Shown here one piece after another: positions 51,805 to 60,975 of a DNA stretch of 64,000 nucleotides. The translations under genes and the position numbers were made by a program. Location: the NCBI RefSeq assembly GCF_026157105.1, contig NZ_JANPVQ010000001.1, positions 489,501-553,500 on the forward strand. Reading direction: 5' to 3'. The notes beneath the pieces are model-generated. The model was not told the origin of the DNA and did not search any database. It saw nothing but the letters and a program-made list of their open reading frames with translations. This stretch comes from Sphingomicrobium marinum. Lineage in GTDB: Bacteria > Pseudomonadota > Alphaproteobacteria > Sphingomonadales > Sphingomonadaceae. Numbering within the stretch: the stretch's first letter is position 1; each line of letters begins with the position of its first letter.

Positions 51805-52521
51805 TTGGCAATCGAAACTCAACATGACGCAGATGCCGTCCGTCACCTGGATGTCGTCCCGGTAGACGAATCGCGCTGGCGCACGACGTATCGCTCTTTT
51901 CCAATGCCGCCGCCGTTCAACATGGTGCGCCACGCTGGCAAAGGACGGATCACAGGCATGGTTGATCAGATGGGACATCCGTTCAACGGGGAAGCGGTTC
52001 GTTTGACGCGAACCCGAACTGAGGGGCGCTTCCACGTGGCGCTGACACAGCACGGGAAAAAGCGGATCATTACAGGGCCGTGCATGATTGACGGGTCGCA
52101 ACTTGACCGGCTCGATAGCGCGCCACTGCGTGCTGTATCAGCCGATCAGACTGATCCATTCGAAAGGCGTACGGTGTTCAACATTGAGGATCGGGCAAAT
52201 CTGGGCTTGGCACAGGTTGTCGTGCCGCTTGCTATGGCTTTGGTCGAAAACTTGATGTTGCTGCTGACTTTGGTGGGATTGGCTGCAATCGCACTTGTTT
52301 GGGCGATGCTCCATGAAACGCCAATCGCTCGCATGGGACGTCCTTTGGCCATCGGTTGGCTCTTTTTCGGCTTTGCCTTCGTGGCGTTACAGTGGACGGG
52401 CGCGCGCGGCTTCTTATTTTACCTTCTGGTGATCCCCGGCCTGATCGCGCTGTTCGTGCCTCTTGTGTGGATCTTGCGCGGCTATTCCGACGACGTTCTT
52501 CCGGGTGACAGGCTGGACTAG
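51805..52521 (+). CDS. Membrane protein with soluble N-terminal domain, TTG start, 238 aa
   Basis: About residues 1-130 are soluble, with strands and conserved-looking segments (RVSWRRT-like ESRWRTTYRSF, GRITGMVDQMG). Three membrane helices follow at about 137-165, 178-197 and 203-222. The start is taken as TTG at 51805 because the strong ribosome site GAGGAGG (51791-51797) lies eight bases before it, and no suitable ATG or GTG exists. Codon use is less GC-rich than neighbours. Ends on a CTAG shared with the serine hydrolase gene. Family unknown. Confidence 0.65.
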   Translation: MAIETQHDADAVRHLDVVPVDESRWRTTYRSFPMPPPFNMVRHAGKGRITGMVDQMGHPFNGEAVRLTRTRTEGRFHVALTQHGKKRIITGPCMIDGSQLDRLDSAPLRAVSADQTDPFERRTVFNIEDRANLGLAQVVVPLAMALVENLMLLLTLVGLAAIALVWAMLHETPIARMGRPLAIGWLFFGFAFVALQWTGARGFLFYLLVIPGLIALFVPLVWILRGYSDDVLPGDRLD

Positions 52522-53759
52522 GGCAAAAGCGATAGCGCCCGCGCCGTCATTTCCTTCTCGATAGGGTAGAAGCCTTCGTCCCAGCTGATTTCGTCGGGCA
52601 GCAGTTCGGGTTCGCCGCCCGCATGAAAGGCGATGCCGCGGCCCGAGTCGCTGTCGAGCCACAGGCCGGAGCGCAGGCCGTAAGCGTCGCCCGAATGGCC
52701 GAACCAGGCGCCGGGCGGCAGGCCGGGATCATCGGCGCAGCCTTCGCGCTTGGTCTGCAATATGTGAATGCCAAGACCGTGGCGGCAGAAGACGCCGCCC
52801 CACGTGTCGCCATTGCTGCCATCCCACGTCCAGGCGGGCGCGGTCATCTGCGCGACCGAATCGGGTGTAAGGATCATCACGCCATTCGATGTGCCGCGGC
52901 CGAGCAGCACGCGGCCAATGGTTGCGAGATCGACCGCGGAAATTCTGAGACCGCCTTGCGGCGAGAATAGCGCGCCATTCTCGCCCGCGCGCCAGCGGTC
53001 GAGGTCGCACGCCTCGCGGTCTTTGACCACGATGGGGCAGGCGGGTCGCTTACCACCAAGATCATCCCAGACCGGTTCACCTTCGCGCTGCAGCACAACG
53101 GCGCGCGCAACGGCATCGTTGCTGCAGCCGGGCCAGTTGTAGCAGGCGTCGATACCCAGCGGATCGAATACCAGCCTGGCCATCAGTCGGTCGAAGCGCT
53201 CGCCGGTCACGCTCTCCATCATGCTGGCGACGACGACGGTGTTGAGATTGGCGTAGCTGAAATAGCCGGGCTGCTCTTCGCCCCAGACACCGGACTCGCC
53301 AAGCTTGTCCTGTAGGCGCGCGCCGAGCGGCAACGCGTAGCCCGCGTCATCGCGCAGGCCGCTGGTATGGCTCAGCAGCATGCGCAGCGTCACGGGGTCG
53401 CCATCGGCCGGATGCCGGACCTCGTAGCCGAGCACTTTGCCGACAGGCTCGTCGAGATCGAACAGGCCTTGTTCGACCAGCTGCATCGCGCCGATCGCGA
53501 CGACCAGCTTGGAAATGGAGGCAATGCGTACCGGATCTTGCGCGGAAACCTCGCGCCTGCTCGCAGGGTCGGCAATCCCCTGCGAGACGGCGTCAATGGA
53601 CGTCGCATCGAAGCTGACGGCGACTTGCGGCGGTGCCAATGGCGCAGGCTCAACCGACGTGCAGGCGCCCAGGAGCGGCAGGCACAGCAGTTTCGCCCCC
53701 GTGGCCCGAAGCAATGCGCGGGCTGGATGCGCGTTCGACCTTTTTACCGGCGAGGCCAC
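52518..53759 (-). CDS. Serine hydrolase of the class C beta-lactamase/PBP4* type, lipoprotein
   Basis: A 413-residue penicillin-binding-protein-like hydrolase. The lipobox LLGAC puts the lipidated cysteine near residue 33. SxxK is SISK (81-84), YxN is YAN (169-171) and the third triad appears as GHSGD near residue 360. The loop in the middle is enriched in cysteines (CYNWPGCSND, RPACPIV, REACDLD), which may form disulfides. The start is GTG at 53759, since no ATG fits. It may act on peptidoglycan, D-peptides or esters. It follows a DUF3617-like gene by 15 bases. Confidence 0.85.
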   Translation of the reverse strand: MASPVKRSNAHPARALLRATGAKLLCLPLLGACTSVEPAPLAPPQVAVSFDATSIDAVSQGIADPASRREVSAQDPVRIASISKLVVAIGAMQLVEQGLFDLDEPVGKVLGYEVRHPADGDPVTLRMLLSHTSGLRDDAGYALPLGARLQDKLGESGVWGEEQPGYFSYANLNTVVVASMMESVTGERFDRLMARLVFDPLGIDACYNWPGCSNDAVARAVVLQREGEPVWDDLGGKRPACPIVVKDREACDLDRWRAGENGALFSPQGGLRISAVDLATIGRVLLGRGTSNGVMILTPDSVAQMTAPAWTWDGSNGDTWGGVFCRHGLGIHILQTKREGCADDPGLPPGAWFGHSGDAYGLRSGLWLDSDSGRGIAFHAGGEPELLPDEISWDEGFYPIEKEMTARALSLLP

Positions 53760-53774
53760 ACGACCGCTCGCGAT

Positions 53775-54287
53775 CTAGCCGTCGGCGCCGTCGTCGCCTT
53801 CAGCCGTGCAATCGCCTGTCCGCGTCGCCGTCATCGAGCGCTTCATCGCGTAATCGCCCGCATATTGGAAAAAGGTTTCGGTCTCGATCGTCGCCGTGAC
53901 GCTATCGGCGGTGAAGTCACCATTGACGTTGAGCATGACGGCTTCGCCATCGCGATTGCAGCGCAGTGCCTGGCGCAGCGTGCCGCGGCGCGCATAGGGG
54001 CTTTCGATTCCGCATTGGTCGTCGCCTTCGGCAAAGGCGGCCGCGGGCAGAGCGCCATCGTCGCCAACACAGACGCTGGCGTTGGTGACACTTCCGACTT
54101 CAAGGTCGGTGCGTGCGTCGGCTTCGTCCTTGGTGTCGATCGAGGTGACTTCCATCGTCACGTCATATTGCCCGGGCGTCAGCGCGTCGGCGGGCGCAGC
54201 GCTTTCTTCGGCAGGTGCTTCTTCGCTACCGCCGCCGCAGGCCGTCAAAGCAAGGCTCGATGCCGCGAGTATCAAAAACTTCTTCAT
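53775..54287 (-). CDS. Lipoprotein, DUF3617-like, 170 aa
   Basis: MKKFLILAASSLALTAC is a lipoprotein signal. The body LTPGQYDVTMEVTSIDTK, cysteines in ASVC, DDQC and LRC, and the end MTATRTGDC fit the DUF3617 pattern (GxWE/Y start, paired cysteines, C-terminal RxGxC). It sits between another DUF3617-like gene and a serine hydrolase in a leftward operon. Role unknown. Confidence 0.72.
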   Translation of the reverse strand: MKKFLILAASSLALTACGGGSEEAPAEESAAPADALTPGQYDVTMEVTSIDTKDEADARTDLEVGSVTNASVCVGDDGALPAAAFAEGDDQCGIESPYARRGTLRQALRCNRDGEAVMLNVNGDFTADSVTATIETETFFQYAGDYAMKRSMTATRTGDCTAEGDDGADG

Positions 54288-54308
54288 ATCGTTCTCCCCT
54301 GAAAATTC

Positions 54309-54794
54309 TTAACGGCACGCGGCCACGCGCTTTGCGCGCTGTGTCCATTGCATCCGGCCCGATGGGCCTTGCGTGCGCATGTCGATGGTCATTTGGTAGC
54401 CGGCACTGTGATAGGTGCCGCTGATGGCGAGTTCGCTGCGGCTGTCCCCGTTGGCACAGCGCATCAGCCCGCTAATCTTCCCTTCCTTCATTCTCATGCG
54501 TTCATAGGCGCAATCGTTGAACGGGCCGCGAAAGAAAGTTTCCTCGGCATTGTCGAGATCGTCCTTGTCGATGCAGCCGCGCGAAGGCGCGCTGGTGCGG
54601 CGGCGCATCGCCTCCTTGGCGTCCGCGTCGAGTCCGGGAATGTCGATGATCGCCATGTCGCCGGTCACTTCATAGATACCGGGCAGCATCGTGATCGCGC
54701 CGCTCATGTCGATGTCCTGATCGGTGTCGGCGGGCGCCGGGATCATGTCGCAGCCGGTAACGCCAAGACAAGCGATTGCGATCAATGCGCGCAT
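54309..54794 (-). CDS. Lipoprotein, DUF3617-like, 161 aa
   Basis: MRALIAIACLGVTGC is a lipoprotein signal with lipobox VTGC. The mature part MLPGIYEVTGDMAIIDIPGL, the cysteine-bearing segments (RGCIDKDDL, NDCAYE, MRCANGD) and GTYHSAGYQMTIDM fit DUF3617. It is first of the three-gene leftward run that ends with the serine hydrolase. Confidence 0.75.
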   Translation of the reverse strand: MRALIAIACLGVTGCDMIPAPADTDQDIDMSGAITMLPGIYEVTGDMAIIDIPGLDADAKEAMRRRTSAPSRGCIDKDDLDNAEETFFRGPFNDCAYERMRMKEGKISGLMRCANGDSRSELAISGTYHSAGYQMTIDMRTQGPSGRMQWTQRAKRVAACR

Positions 54795-54889
54795 GGCGTT
54801 CTCCCTCCCCAGTGAAACAGAAGACTGCGCAAACCGGACGCGAATGACAAGCTTTGAAGCGCGCGGCGCCTTGGGCTAGGGGGGAGGCC

Positions 54890-56083
54890 GTGAATTATGA
54901 AGACGCCTTGAGCCTGTTCGAAGCGATGACCGCGCCCGTCGAAAGCGACCTTTTCATGGGCGAAATCGTCGGCAAGCGCCCGGTCGCGGTGCTGGGCAGC
55001 GACGATGACGCGCAAGCCATGCGCTTCGGGTTGATCGGCGATGATCCGAAGGCGACCATACTGGATGCCTATCGACGTCATGCGACCGAGCTGACCTGCC
55101 ATATTGCCGAGCCGAAAGTGCCGCCGCCCGAACCGCGCGCGGTGGCCGGTCCCGAAGAATTTCAGGCTTTGGTGAAGGAATATCACGCCGCCGAATATAC
55201 GGTTCGTATTCCGCAAGCGAGCCAGCTCTCGCCTCAACTCGCGCGCTTCATCCGTGCGCTCGAATACCTGTTTTCGGGCATGGCGGACACGGTGGTGTTC
55301 TGGTCGGGGCAGGGCGCGGAAGCGCCGGTCCATGACGATGAATATGATGTCATCGCGATCCAGCTTCTGGGCAAGAAGAAATGGTATGTGAGCCGCGAGG
55401 AAGCGAGCCTTCGCAATCCGTGGCGCATCGGAACGCCTGTCCCCGAGATCGGGCGCAAGAGCGAGATCGATGTCGAGCCGGGCGACATGCTCTATTTGCC
55501 GCGCGGCACGGTGCACACGGTCTCGACGCCAAGCGAGGAAAGCATCCACCTGTCGATCGCGTTCAATCCGGTAACGGTGCGTGACGCGATGCAGGCGGCG
55601 CTCGACTATCTTTCGGACGAAGAGCGGTTCTTACGCGAAAATGCCAGCGGGCGCGGCGATGCGGTGGCCCGCGGTGGTGCCATGGCACCGCTTGAAGATC
55701 GCGTGCGCGAAGGGCTGGACCGGCTGGTCGAAGCCGCAAAATCGGATGACTTTATTCGTACTGCGATGCGGTACCGCCAGTCGCGGCTGATCGGGGACAT
55801 GCCAAAACTCGACAAGGGCAAGCCGGTGATGGTGGATCCAGACACCATCGTGCGCCATTCGCCGACCGCGGTGGCGGCCTTGCTGGTCAATGGTGAGCAT
55901 GTCGATTTCGCCCAGCCGGGCGAACATATTCTCGTCAATGCGGCGGTGGAGCAGAGCCTCCGCTTTATCGCCGATCATGCGCAGTTTCGCGTTGGCGACA
56001 TTCCCGGTCCGGTCGATGATCAGGTGCGCGTGGCGCTGGTGCAGCGATTGATCGCTAGCGGCTTCCTCGTTCCCGACGCCTAG
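54890..56083 (+). CDS. JmjC/cupin ribosomal-oxygenase-like protein, 397 aa
   Basis: Likely an Fe(II)/2-oxoglutarate hydroxylase. The cupin core shows the iron-binding HxD as HDD (H148, D150) in APVHDDEYDVIAIQLLGKKKWYV and the distal histidine in LPRGTVHTVST (H209). A dimer/helical region and a winged-helix-like C-terminus follow, as in the YcfD/RoxA (ROX) family that hydroxylates ribosomal protein arginine or histidine. The start is GTG at 54890, set by GGGGAGG; upstream codons overlap the DUF3617 gene region. Ends on a shared CTAG. Confidence 0.8.
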   Translation: MNYEDALSLFEAMTAPVESDLFMGEIVGKRPVAVLGSDDDAQAMRFGLIGDDPKATILDAYRRHATELTCHIAEPKVPPPEPRAVAGPEEFQALVKEYHAAEYTVRIPQASQLSPQLARFIRALEYLFSGMADTVVFWSGQGAEAPVHDDEYDVIAIQLLGKKKWYVSREEASLRNPWRIGTPVPEIGRKSEIDVEPGDMLYLPRGTVHTVSTPSEESIHLSIAFNPVTVRDAMQAALDYLSDEERFLRENASGRGDAVARGGAMAPLEDRVREGLDRLVEAAKSDDFIRTAMRYRQSRLIGDMPKLDKGKPVMVDPDTIVRHSPTAVAALLVNGEHVDFAQPGEHILVNAAVEQSLRFIADHAQFRVGDIPGPVDDQVRVALVQRLIASGFLVPDA

Positions 56084-56535
56084 CCGGTGCAGGCGCCGGT
56101 GCGCTTGCCCGACGATTGCGCAGTCATGGTGATGTTCCCCATCGGAGAATTCATGACCATGCGGTTTTCGCTCTGGAAGGTCGTGGCGGTGTAGGTGCCA
56201 CTCATCTTCATTTGCATGCTGCCCTGCGGCGTATTGCATACCGCTGTAGCGTCCAGCCGCCCGCCGCCCATGTTGAAATCGGTATATTGGCATTGGCCAT
56301 CGGTCTGATCGAACATGGCTTGCGGATTGTCGTCGATCTCCGCCTGCGTCATGCAATAGCTATGCGTGTGGACTTGGCTTTTCATCATGTCGACCATTCC
56401 GGCGGGCAAACCTTGTCCTTTGACCGCGACGATTTGCGATGTGGCTTCCCATTGGCCGGCCTGGATGTCCGCGGTCGCCGAGGCGCTGAGCAACCCTCCG
56501 AAAAGGATGATCGGTAGTGTCGCCAAGATTTTCAT
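56080..56535 (-). CDS. Secreted DUF3617 protein, 151 aa
   Basis: A signal peptide (MKILATLPIILFGGLLSASATA) is followed by DIQAGQWEATSQIVAVKGQGL, the DUF3617 opening, then YCMTQAEIDDNPQAMF, GQCQYTDFNM, TAVCNTPQG and a final SGKRTGAC. GGAGGAC precedes the ATG at 56535. Function of the family is unknown. It converges with the JmjC-like gene on a shared CTAG. Confidence 0.82.
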   Translation of the reverse strand: MKILATLPIILFGGLLSASATADIQAGQWEATSQIVAVKGQGLPAGMVDMMKSQVHTHSYCMTQAEIDDNPQAMFDQTDGQCQYTDFNMGGGRLDATAVCNTPQGSMQMKMSGTYTATTFQSENRMVMNSPMGNITMTAQSSGKRTGACTG

Positions 56536-56598
56536 AAGCTGTGTCCTCCACGCGAGAAGATTTGCCAATCTAGCAAGGCTGAGGTCGTGCGCAAAGGG

Positions 56599-57162
56599 TC
56601 AGCAATCGCCGGTGCGGCGTCCTTCCTGAACGGCGATGACGCTGATCAGCGGTCGACCGGGCGCGCCGCGAACGCTCGCGCTGCCTTCCATCGTGATTAC
56701 CATCCGATAATAGTCGGCGGTCTGGTCGATCGTGACGCGCAGCCGCGGTCCGAAATCATCGGCGCCCGGCACATTGGTGCAGCGGCCGGTGCTTGTGACT
56801 TGTGCCGGCGTCCAGTCGAACGTGTCGAGCGTGCAATCCGCCCTGACGCGCTTCGCGATGTCATCCTGCTGCCAGTCGCGATCGAGGAACATGGGTTCGC
56901 CGCAGCGGCTTTCGGTTTGCTCCAGGCGCTTGAATTCGTCAAGCAACTGATCGCCCGCAAGATAGCGCCCGCCAACAGACAAGCTCGTCACCTTGGTCGA
57001 GATTTCCCAAATGCCTAGCTGGGGCGTGTTTTCAGGATTGTCGGCCGCGCATGCGGCTAGCGGAACCGTCAGAAAAAGGGCGGCGCGATTCACCTTTCGC
57101 AACTGCGCATTGCCCGGCGCGGCGCGCGCAATGGCCGCTGCAAGCGAGGCAACATTCATCAT
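56599..57162 (-). CDS. Lipoprotein-like DUF3617 protein, 187 aa
   Basis: The body TPQLGIWEISTKVTSLSV, ESRCGEPMF, ADCTLDTFDWTPAQVTSTGRCTN and the end GRRTGDC follow the DUF3617 pattern. ATG 57162 has GGGGAAAAG in front and gives a long n-region before FLTVPLAAC (cysteine 38); GTG 57093 would give a shorter signal but lacks a ribosome site. The start is therefore uncertain. It is divergent from uvrB. Confidence 0.72.
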   Translation of the reverse strand: MMNVASLAAAIARAAPGNAQLRKVNRAALFLTVPLAACAADNPENTPQLGIWEISTKVTSLSVGGRYLAGDQLLDEFKRLEQTESRCGEPMFLDRDWQQDDIAKRVRADCTLDTFDWTPAQVTSTGRCTNVPGADDFGPRLRVTIDQTADYYRMVITMEGSASVRGAPGRPLISVIAVQEGRRTGDC

Positions 57163-57227
57163 GACTTTTCCCCTGTTTGGCGTGCCTGATATTGTTATGC
57201 GGGCCAATCCTGACCATATCCACGCGC

Positions 57228-59423
57228 ATGGCAATCCAAATCCGCACCTCGCTGGAAGAGCCGGAAACCGGCCAATCCTTCGTCCCGCACCGGCCCGAGC
57301 GGCCGGAAAAGGCCGAGGGTGGCAAGAAGTTCGTGCTCAAGTCGGACTACGAACCGGCGGGCGACCAGCCGACGGCAATCAAGGAACTTGTCGAAGGCAT
57401 TCGCGACGAGGGCGAACAGAGCCAGGTGCTGCTGGGCGTCACCGGATCGGGCAAGACCTTCACGATGGCCAAGGTGATCGAGACGCTGCAGCGCCCGGCG
57501 CTGGTGCTCGCTCCCAACAAGATCCTGGCGGCGCAGCTGTACGGCGAATTCAAGGCCTTCTTCCCCGAAAATGCGGTCGAATATTTCGTCAGCTATTACG
57601 ACTATTACCAGCCCGAGGCCTATGTGCCGCGCACCGATACCTACATCGAAAAAGAAAGCTCGGTGAACGAGGCGATCGACCGGATGCGGCACTCGGCGAC
57701 GCGCTCGCTATTGGAGCGCGACGACGTCATCATCGTCGCCTCCGTCAGCTGCCTTTACGGTATCGGGTCGGTCGAGACCTATTCGGCGATGACCTTCATG
57801 CTGAAGAAGGACCAGAGCGTCGACCAGCGCGAGATCATCCGCAAGCTGGTGGCGCTCCAGTACAAACGCAACGACAGCAATTTCGCGCGTGGGTCATTTC
57901 GCGTGCGCGGCGACAATCTGGAGATATTCCCGTCGCACTACGAAGACATGGCATGGCGCGTCTCCTTCTTCGGCGACGATATCGAGGAGATTCTCGAGTT
58001 CGATCCTCTGACGGGCAAGCCCGGGGCCAAGCTCGATAAGGTCAAGATCTACGCGAACAGCCACTATGTGACGCCGGGGCCGACGCTCAAGCAGGCGAGC
58101 GAGGCGATCCGTCACGAACTTGCAGAAAGGCTGAAAGAGCTGGAGGCTGAGGGCAAGTTGCTCGAACGCCAGCGGCTCGAGCAGCGCACCAATTTCGATC
58201 TCGAGATGATCGCTGCGACGGGCAGCTGTGCGGGCATCGAGAATTATTCGCGCTTCCTCACCGGTCGTTTGCCGGGCGAACCGCCGCCCACCTTGTTCGA
58301 ATATCTGCCCGAAAACGCGTTGCTGTTCGTCGACGAAAGCCATCAGACGGTGCCGCAGATCAGCGCTATGGCGCGGGGCGACCACCGCCGCAAGATCACG
58401 CTGGCCGAGCATGGCTTTCGCCTGCCGAGCTGTATCGACAATCGCCCGCTGCGGTTCAACGAATGGGACGCGATGCGCCCGCAATCGATGTTCGTTTCGG
58501 CAACGCCGGGGCCATGGGAGATGGAGGAGACGGGCGGCGTCTTCTCCGAACAGGTCATCCGTCCTACCGGCCTCATCGATCCGCCGGTCGAGATCAAGCC
58601 GGTGGAGGATCAGGTCGACGATCTGGTCAACGAAGTGCGCAAGGTCACCAAGGCGGGCTATCGCACGCTGGTGACGACGCTCACCAAGCGAATGGCCGAG
58701 GACCTCACCGAATACATGCACGAGCAGGGCATCAAGGTGCGCTACATGCACTCGGACGTCGAGACGCTCGAGCGCATCGAGCTGATCCGCGACCTGCGCG
58801 TCGGGGTCTACGACGTGCTGATCGGGATCAACCTGCTGCGCGAAGGGCTCGACATTCCCGAATGCGGGCTGGTCGCGATCCTCGATGCCGACAAGGAAGG
58901 CTTCCTGCGTTCCGAAACCTCGCTGATCCAGACGATCGGGCGCGCGGCGCGTAACGTCGACGGGCGCGTCATCCTCTATGCCGACCGCGTGACCGGCTCG
59001 ATGGAGCGCGCGCTCAACGAGACGCAGCGCCGCCGCGAAAAACAGCTCGCCTACAACGAAGAGCATAATATCACGCCGGAATCGACGCGCCGCGAGATCG
59101 CCGATCTTCTCAAGGATGTGAAGGAAGCGACCGCGGCTGGTGCCGACCATCCGTTGCCTGACACCCCGCCGCTCGCGGGCCACAATTTGCGCGCCTATAT
59201 CGGCGAACTCGAAGAAAAGATGCGCAAGGCCGCCGCCGATCTGGAGTTCGAGGAAGCTGCGCGGCTGCGCGATGAAATCCGCAAGCTCGAAGATGACGAA
59301 CTCGGCATCCCCGATGGCGAAAAGACCGCGCCGCTCGTCGGCTTTTCGAGCGCGGGCAAGCCTGGCACGCGCAAGACCCGATATGGCAAGACGCGCTACA
59401 AGAAGATGGGCGGGCGACCGTAG
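57228..59423 (+). CDS. uvrB: UvrABC excinuclease subunit B
   Basis: DNA-damage verification helicase of nucleotide excision repair. It has 731 residues with Walker A GVTGSGKT, the beta-hairpin [21 protein letters not shown], helicase motifs ending QTIGRAARN and a C-terminal UVR domain ([28 protein letters not shown]). ATG 57228 is used; an upstream frame extension overlaps the divergent gene. A 30-residue extra tail follows the UVR domain, rich in Lys, Arg and Gly. No clear SOS box (GTTC-N7-GTTC) was seen upstream. Confidence 0.97.
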   Translation: MAIQIRTSLEEPETGQSFVPHRPERPEKAEGGKKFVLKSDYEPAGDQPTAIKELVEGIRDEGEQSQVLLGVTGSGKTFTMAKVIETLQRPALVLAPNKILAAQLYGEFKAFFPENAVEYFVSYYDYYQPEAYVPRTDTYIEKESSVNEAIDRMRHSATRSLLERDDVIIVASVSCLYGIGSVETYSAMTFMLKKDQSVDQREIIRKLVALQYKRNDSNFARGSFRVRGDNLEIFPSHYEDMAWRVSFFGDDIEEILEFDPLTGKPGAKLDKVKIYANSHYVTPGPTLKQASEAIRHELAERLKELEAEGKLLERQRLEQRTNFDLEMIAATGSCAGIENYSRFLTGRLPGEPPPTLFEYLPENALLFVDESHQTVPQISAMARGDHRRKITLAEHGFRLPSCIDNRPLRFNEWDAMRPQSMFVSATPGPWEMEETGGVFSEQVIRPTGLIDPPVEIKPVEDQVDDLVNEVRKVTKAGYRTLVTTLTKRMAEDLTEYMHEQGIKVRYMHSDVETLERIELIRDLRVGVYDVLIGINLLREGLDIPECGLVAILDADKEGFLRSETSLIQTIGRAARNVDGRVILYADRVTGSMERALNETQRRREKQLAYNEEHNITPESTRREIADLLKDVKEATAAGADHPLPDTPPLAGHNLRAYIGELEEKMRKAAADLEFEEAARLRDEIRKLEDDELGIPDGEKTAPLVGFSSAGKPGTRKTRYGKTRYKKMGGRP

Positions 59424-59541
59424 GGCGGCTTGTCCCAATAATCGTAGACCGTAATTGATACCAACGCCTAAGTTGCCTCCCGAAGGGAACCGACCAGACG
59501 CATAAGCATTTCATATCCAAACGCTTTTACGGATTTGGAAC

Positions 59542-59685
59542 ATGAGAACGATTGCTTATGGCGCTTTGGCGGTGATTGCCGTCGTCGGCCTTGAATTTGG
59601 TCCCGGACTGGTGGCGCACGCCAACGCCGATGCGCACGACGGTGATGTCGTGGTCGAATATGCCGACATGGGCTCGGTCGATTAA
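59542..59685 (+). CDS. Small exported protein, 47 aa
   Basis: A basic start and hydrophobic segment (MRTIAYGALAVIAVVGLEFGPGLVAHA) resemble a signal peptide, followed by a short acidic tail (DAHDGDVVVEYADMGSVD). The ribosome site is weak. No family is recognised; it sits between uvrB and the PH-domain gene on the same strand. Confidence 0.45.
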   Translation: MRTIAYGALAVIAVVGLEFGPGLVAHANADAHDGDVVVEYADMGSVD

Positions 59686-59734
59686 GCCGCAGCGCCACTA
59701 GAGAAAATTCAGACTTTCAGGGTAGGGTGGAGCC

Positions 59735-60331
59735 ATGAACCGGCTCGGCCCCGACCCTTTATTGCCCTTGCTCCAGAAGGAGCTGGCCATCGGCGAACGC
59801 CTGCGATGGCACGGACGCCCGCGCGAGGGCGCCATCAAATGGGCCGCGTTCGGCATCTGGCTGTTCGCGATCCCCTGGACCGCGTTTGCCCTGTTTTGGA
59901 CTTTCATGGCTTGGAGCGGCGTCGACAGCATGGGCGGCGATGGCGCGGACGGCCTGCTAAAATATGCCTTTCCGCTGTTCGGCGTGCCCTTCATTCTTGT
60001 CGGGCTGGCGATGCTGGTGGGGCCGATCGTGGGCCTGTTCGCATCGACCGATCGCATCCATGGCATCACCGATCGACGCATCATCACGCTGACCAAGGGC
60101 AAGGGTGATTTCGTGCGGGTGAAGTCGCTGCAGGCCCGGCACATTGGTCCGATCGAGCGCTGGGAAGGCAAAGCGGGTCGCGGCAAGATCACCATCGAAA
60201 CGCACAGCACGACCGACAGCGATGGCGATCGCCGGACCGAAACGGTCAATCTCATCGGCATCGATGACGTGAAGCGCGTGGGCGAACTGGTCCGTGAGCT
60301 AAGTCGGGAACCAGACGCAAATAACGCTTGA
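59735..60331 (+). CDS. PH-domain (YdbS-like) membrane protein, 198 aa
   Basis: Two membrane helices (about 33-62 and 81-101) are followed by a bacterial PH-like domain, ITDRRIITLTKGKGDFVRVKSLQARHIGPIERWEGKAGRGKITIET, whose GITDRRII opening is characteristic. Binds an unknown ligand or partner at the membrane. AGGGTAGGG lies upstream of the ATG. Confidence 0.78.
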   Translation: MNRLGPDPLLPLLQKELAIGERLRWHGRPREGAIKWAAFGIWLFAIPWTAFALFWTFMAWSGVDSMGGDGADGLLKYAFPLFGVPFILVGLAMLVGPIVGLFASTDRIHGITDRRIITLTKGKGDFVRVKSLQARHIGPIERWEGKAGRGKITIETHSTTDSDGDRRTETVNLIGIDDVKRVGELVRELSREPDANNA

Positions 60332-60410
60332 TCTGAAACGTCGGCTCGCCATGAATATGCCAGAGGCCAGGGGGCTTCAGTCAGTATCCAAACCGGGGAA
60401 CCAATCAAAC

Positions 60411-60896
60411 ATGAAGAAAATGCTTTTCGCCGCTACTGCGGCGCTATCGCTCGTCGCCTGCTCGAGCTCCAACAACATCGTTATGGTGCCCAACACCAGC
60501 GATTACGCCGCTTCGGCGGTCGCGCTAGAATATGATGGCGGCACCGTCGAAGTCGAAGATGGCAAGGTCGCGCTGCTCGAAAAATATCTGCGCAATCACC
60601 TGTTCGATGATGGCTCGGCATTTGCCGAAGGCATGAACGGGCTGACGATCAAATACGGCTTCATCGGCTACGAAGAAGGAAGCCAGGCAGCGCGCTACCT
60701 GGCCGGTCCGATCGCAGGCGGTGCCAAGATGGTCATCGTCGCCGAATTCTTCGACGCCGAGGGTAACAGCCTGTCCAAGATCCAGTCGGAAGGCACCGTC
60801 TCGGGCGGCTTCTTCGGCGGCGATAGCGACAGCGCGATCAACGGTGCGGCCAAGAAGATCGCCGGCTATGCGAAGGAAAACTTCGCGGGCGAATAA
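60411..60896 (+). CDS. DUF4410-like lipoprotein, 161 aa
   Basis: MKKMLFAATAALSLVAC is a lipoprotein signal with cysteine 17. The body has KVALLEKYLRNHLFDDGSAFAEG and GLTIKYGFIGYEEGSQAARYLAGPIAGGAKMVIVAEFFD, with the FGGDSDSAINGAAKKIAGYAKENF end common in DUF4410. ATG 60411 is preceded by GGGGAA; the start is sharply set by the signal peptide. A strong bidirectional hairpin follows. Confidence 0.85.
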   Translation: MKKMLFAATAALSLVACSSSNNIVMVPNTSDYAASAVALEYDGGTVEVEDGKVALLEKYLRNHLFDDGSAFAEGMNGLTIKYGFIGYEEGSQAARYLAGPIAGGAKMVIVAEFFDAEGNSLSKIQSEGTVSGGFFGGDSDSAINGAAKKIAGYAKENFAGE

Positions 60897-60920
60897 TCAG
60901 CCGACAATTGACGCATAATG

Positions 60921-60955
60921 GAATGGCCGGGGCATTCGCCTCGGCCATTCTCATT
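60921..60955. terminator. Hairpin terminator between convergent genes
   Basis: GAATGGCCG (60921-60929) and CGGCCATTC (60942-60950) are perfect complements, extended by GG/CC inside. TCATTT follows on the plus strand. It separates the lipoprotein gene from the leftward DUF1761 gene and may serve both. Confidence 0.7.
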
Positions 60956-60975
60956 TGTGGATCGAGATTAGCAGA

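Noticed and set aside
57894-59438. 514-codon minus-strand frame opposite uvrB
   Set aside because: UvrB is unmistakable on the plus strand; the antisense frame has no family features.
59486-59515. GGAAC upstream of the small gene at 59542 as an EcfG promoter
   Set aside because: No CGTT or GTT stands 16-17 bases downstream.
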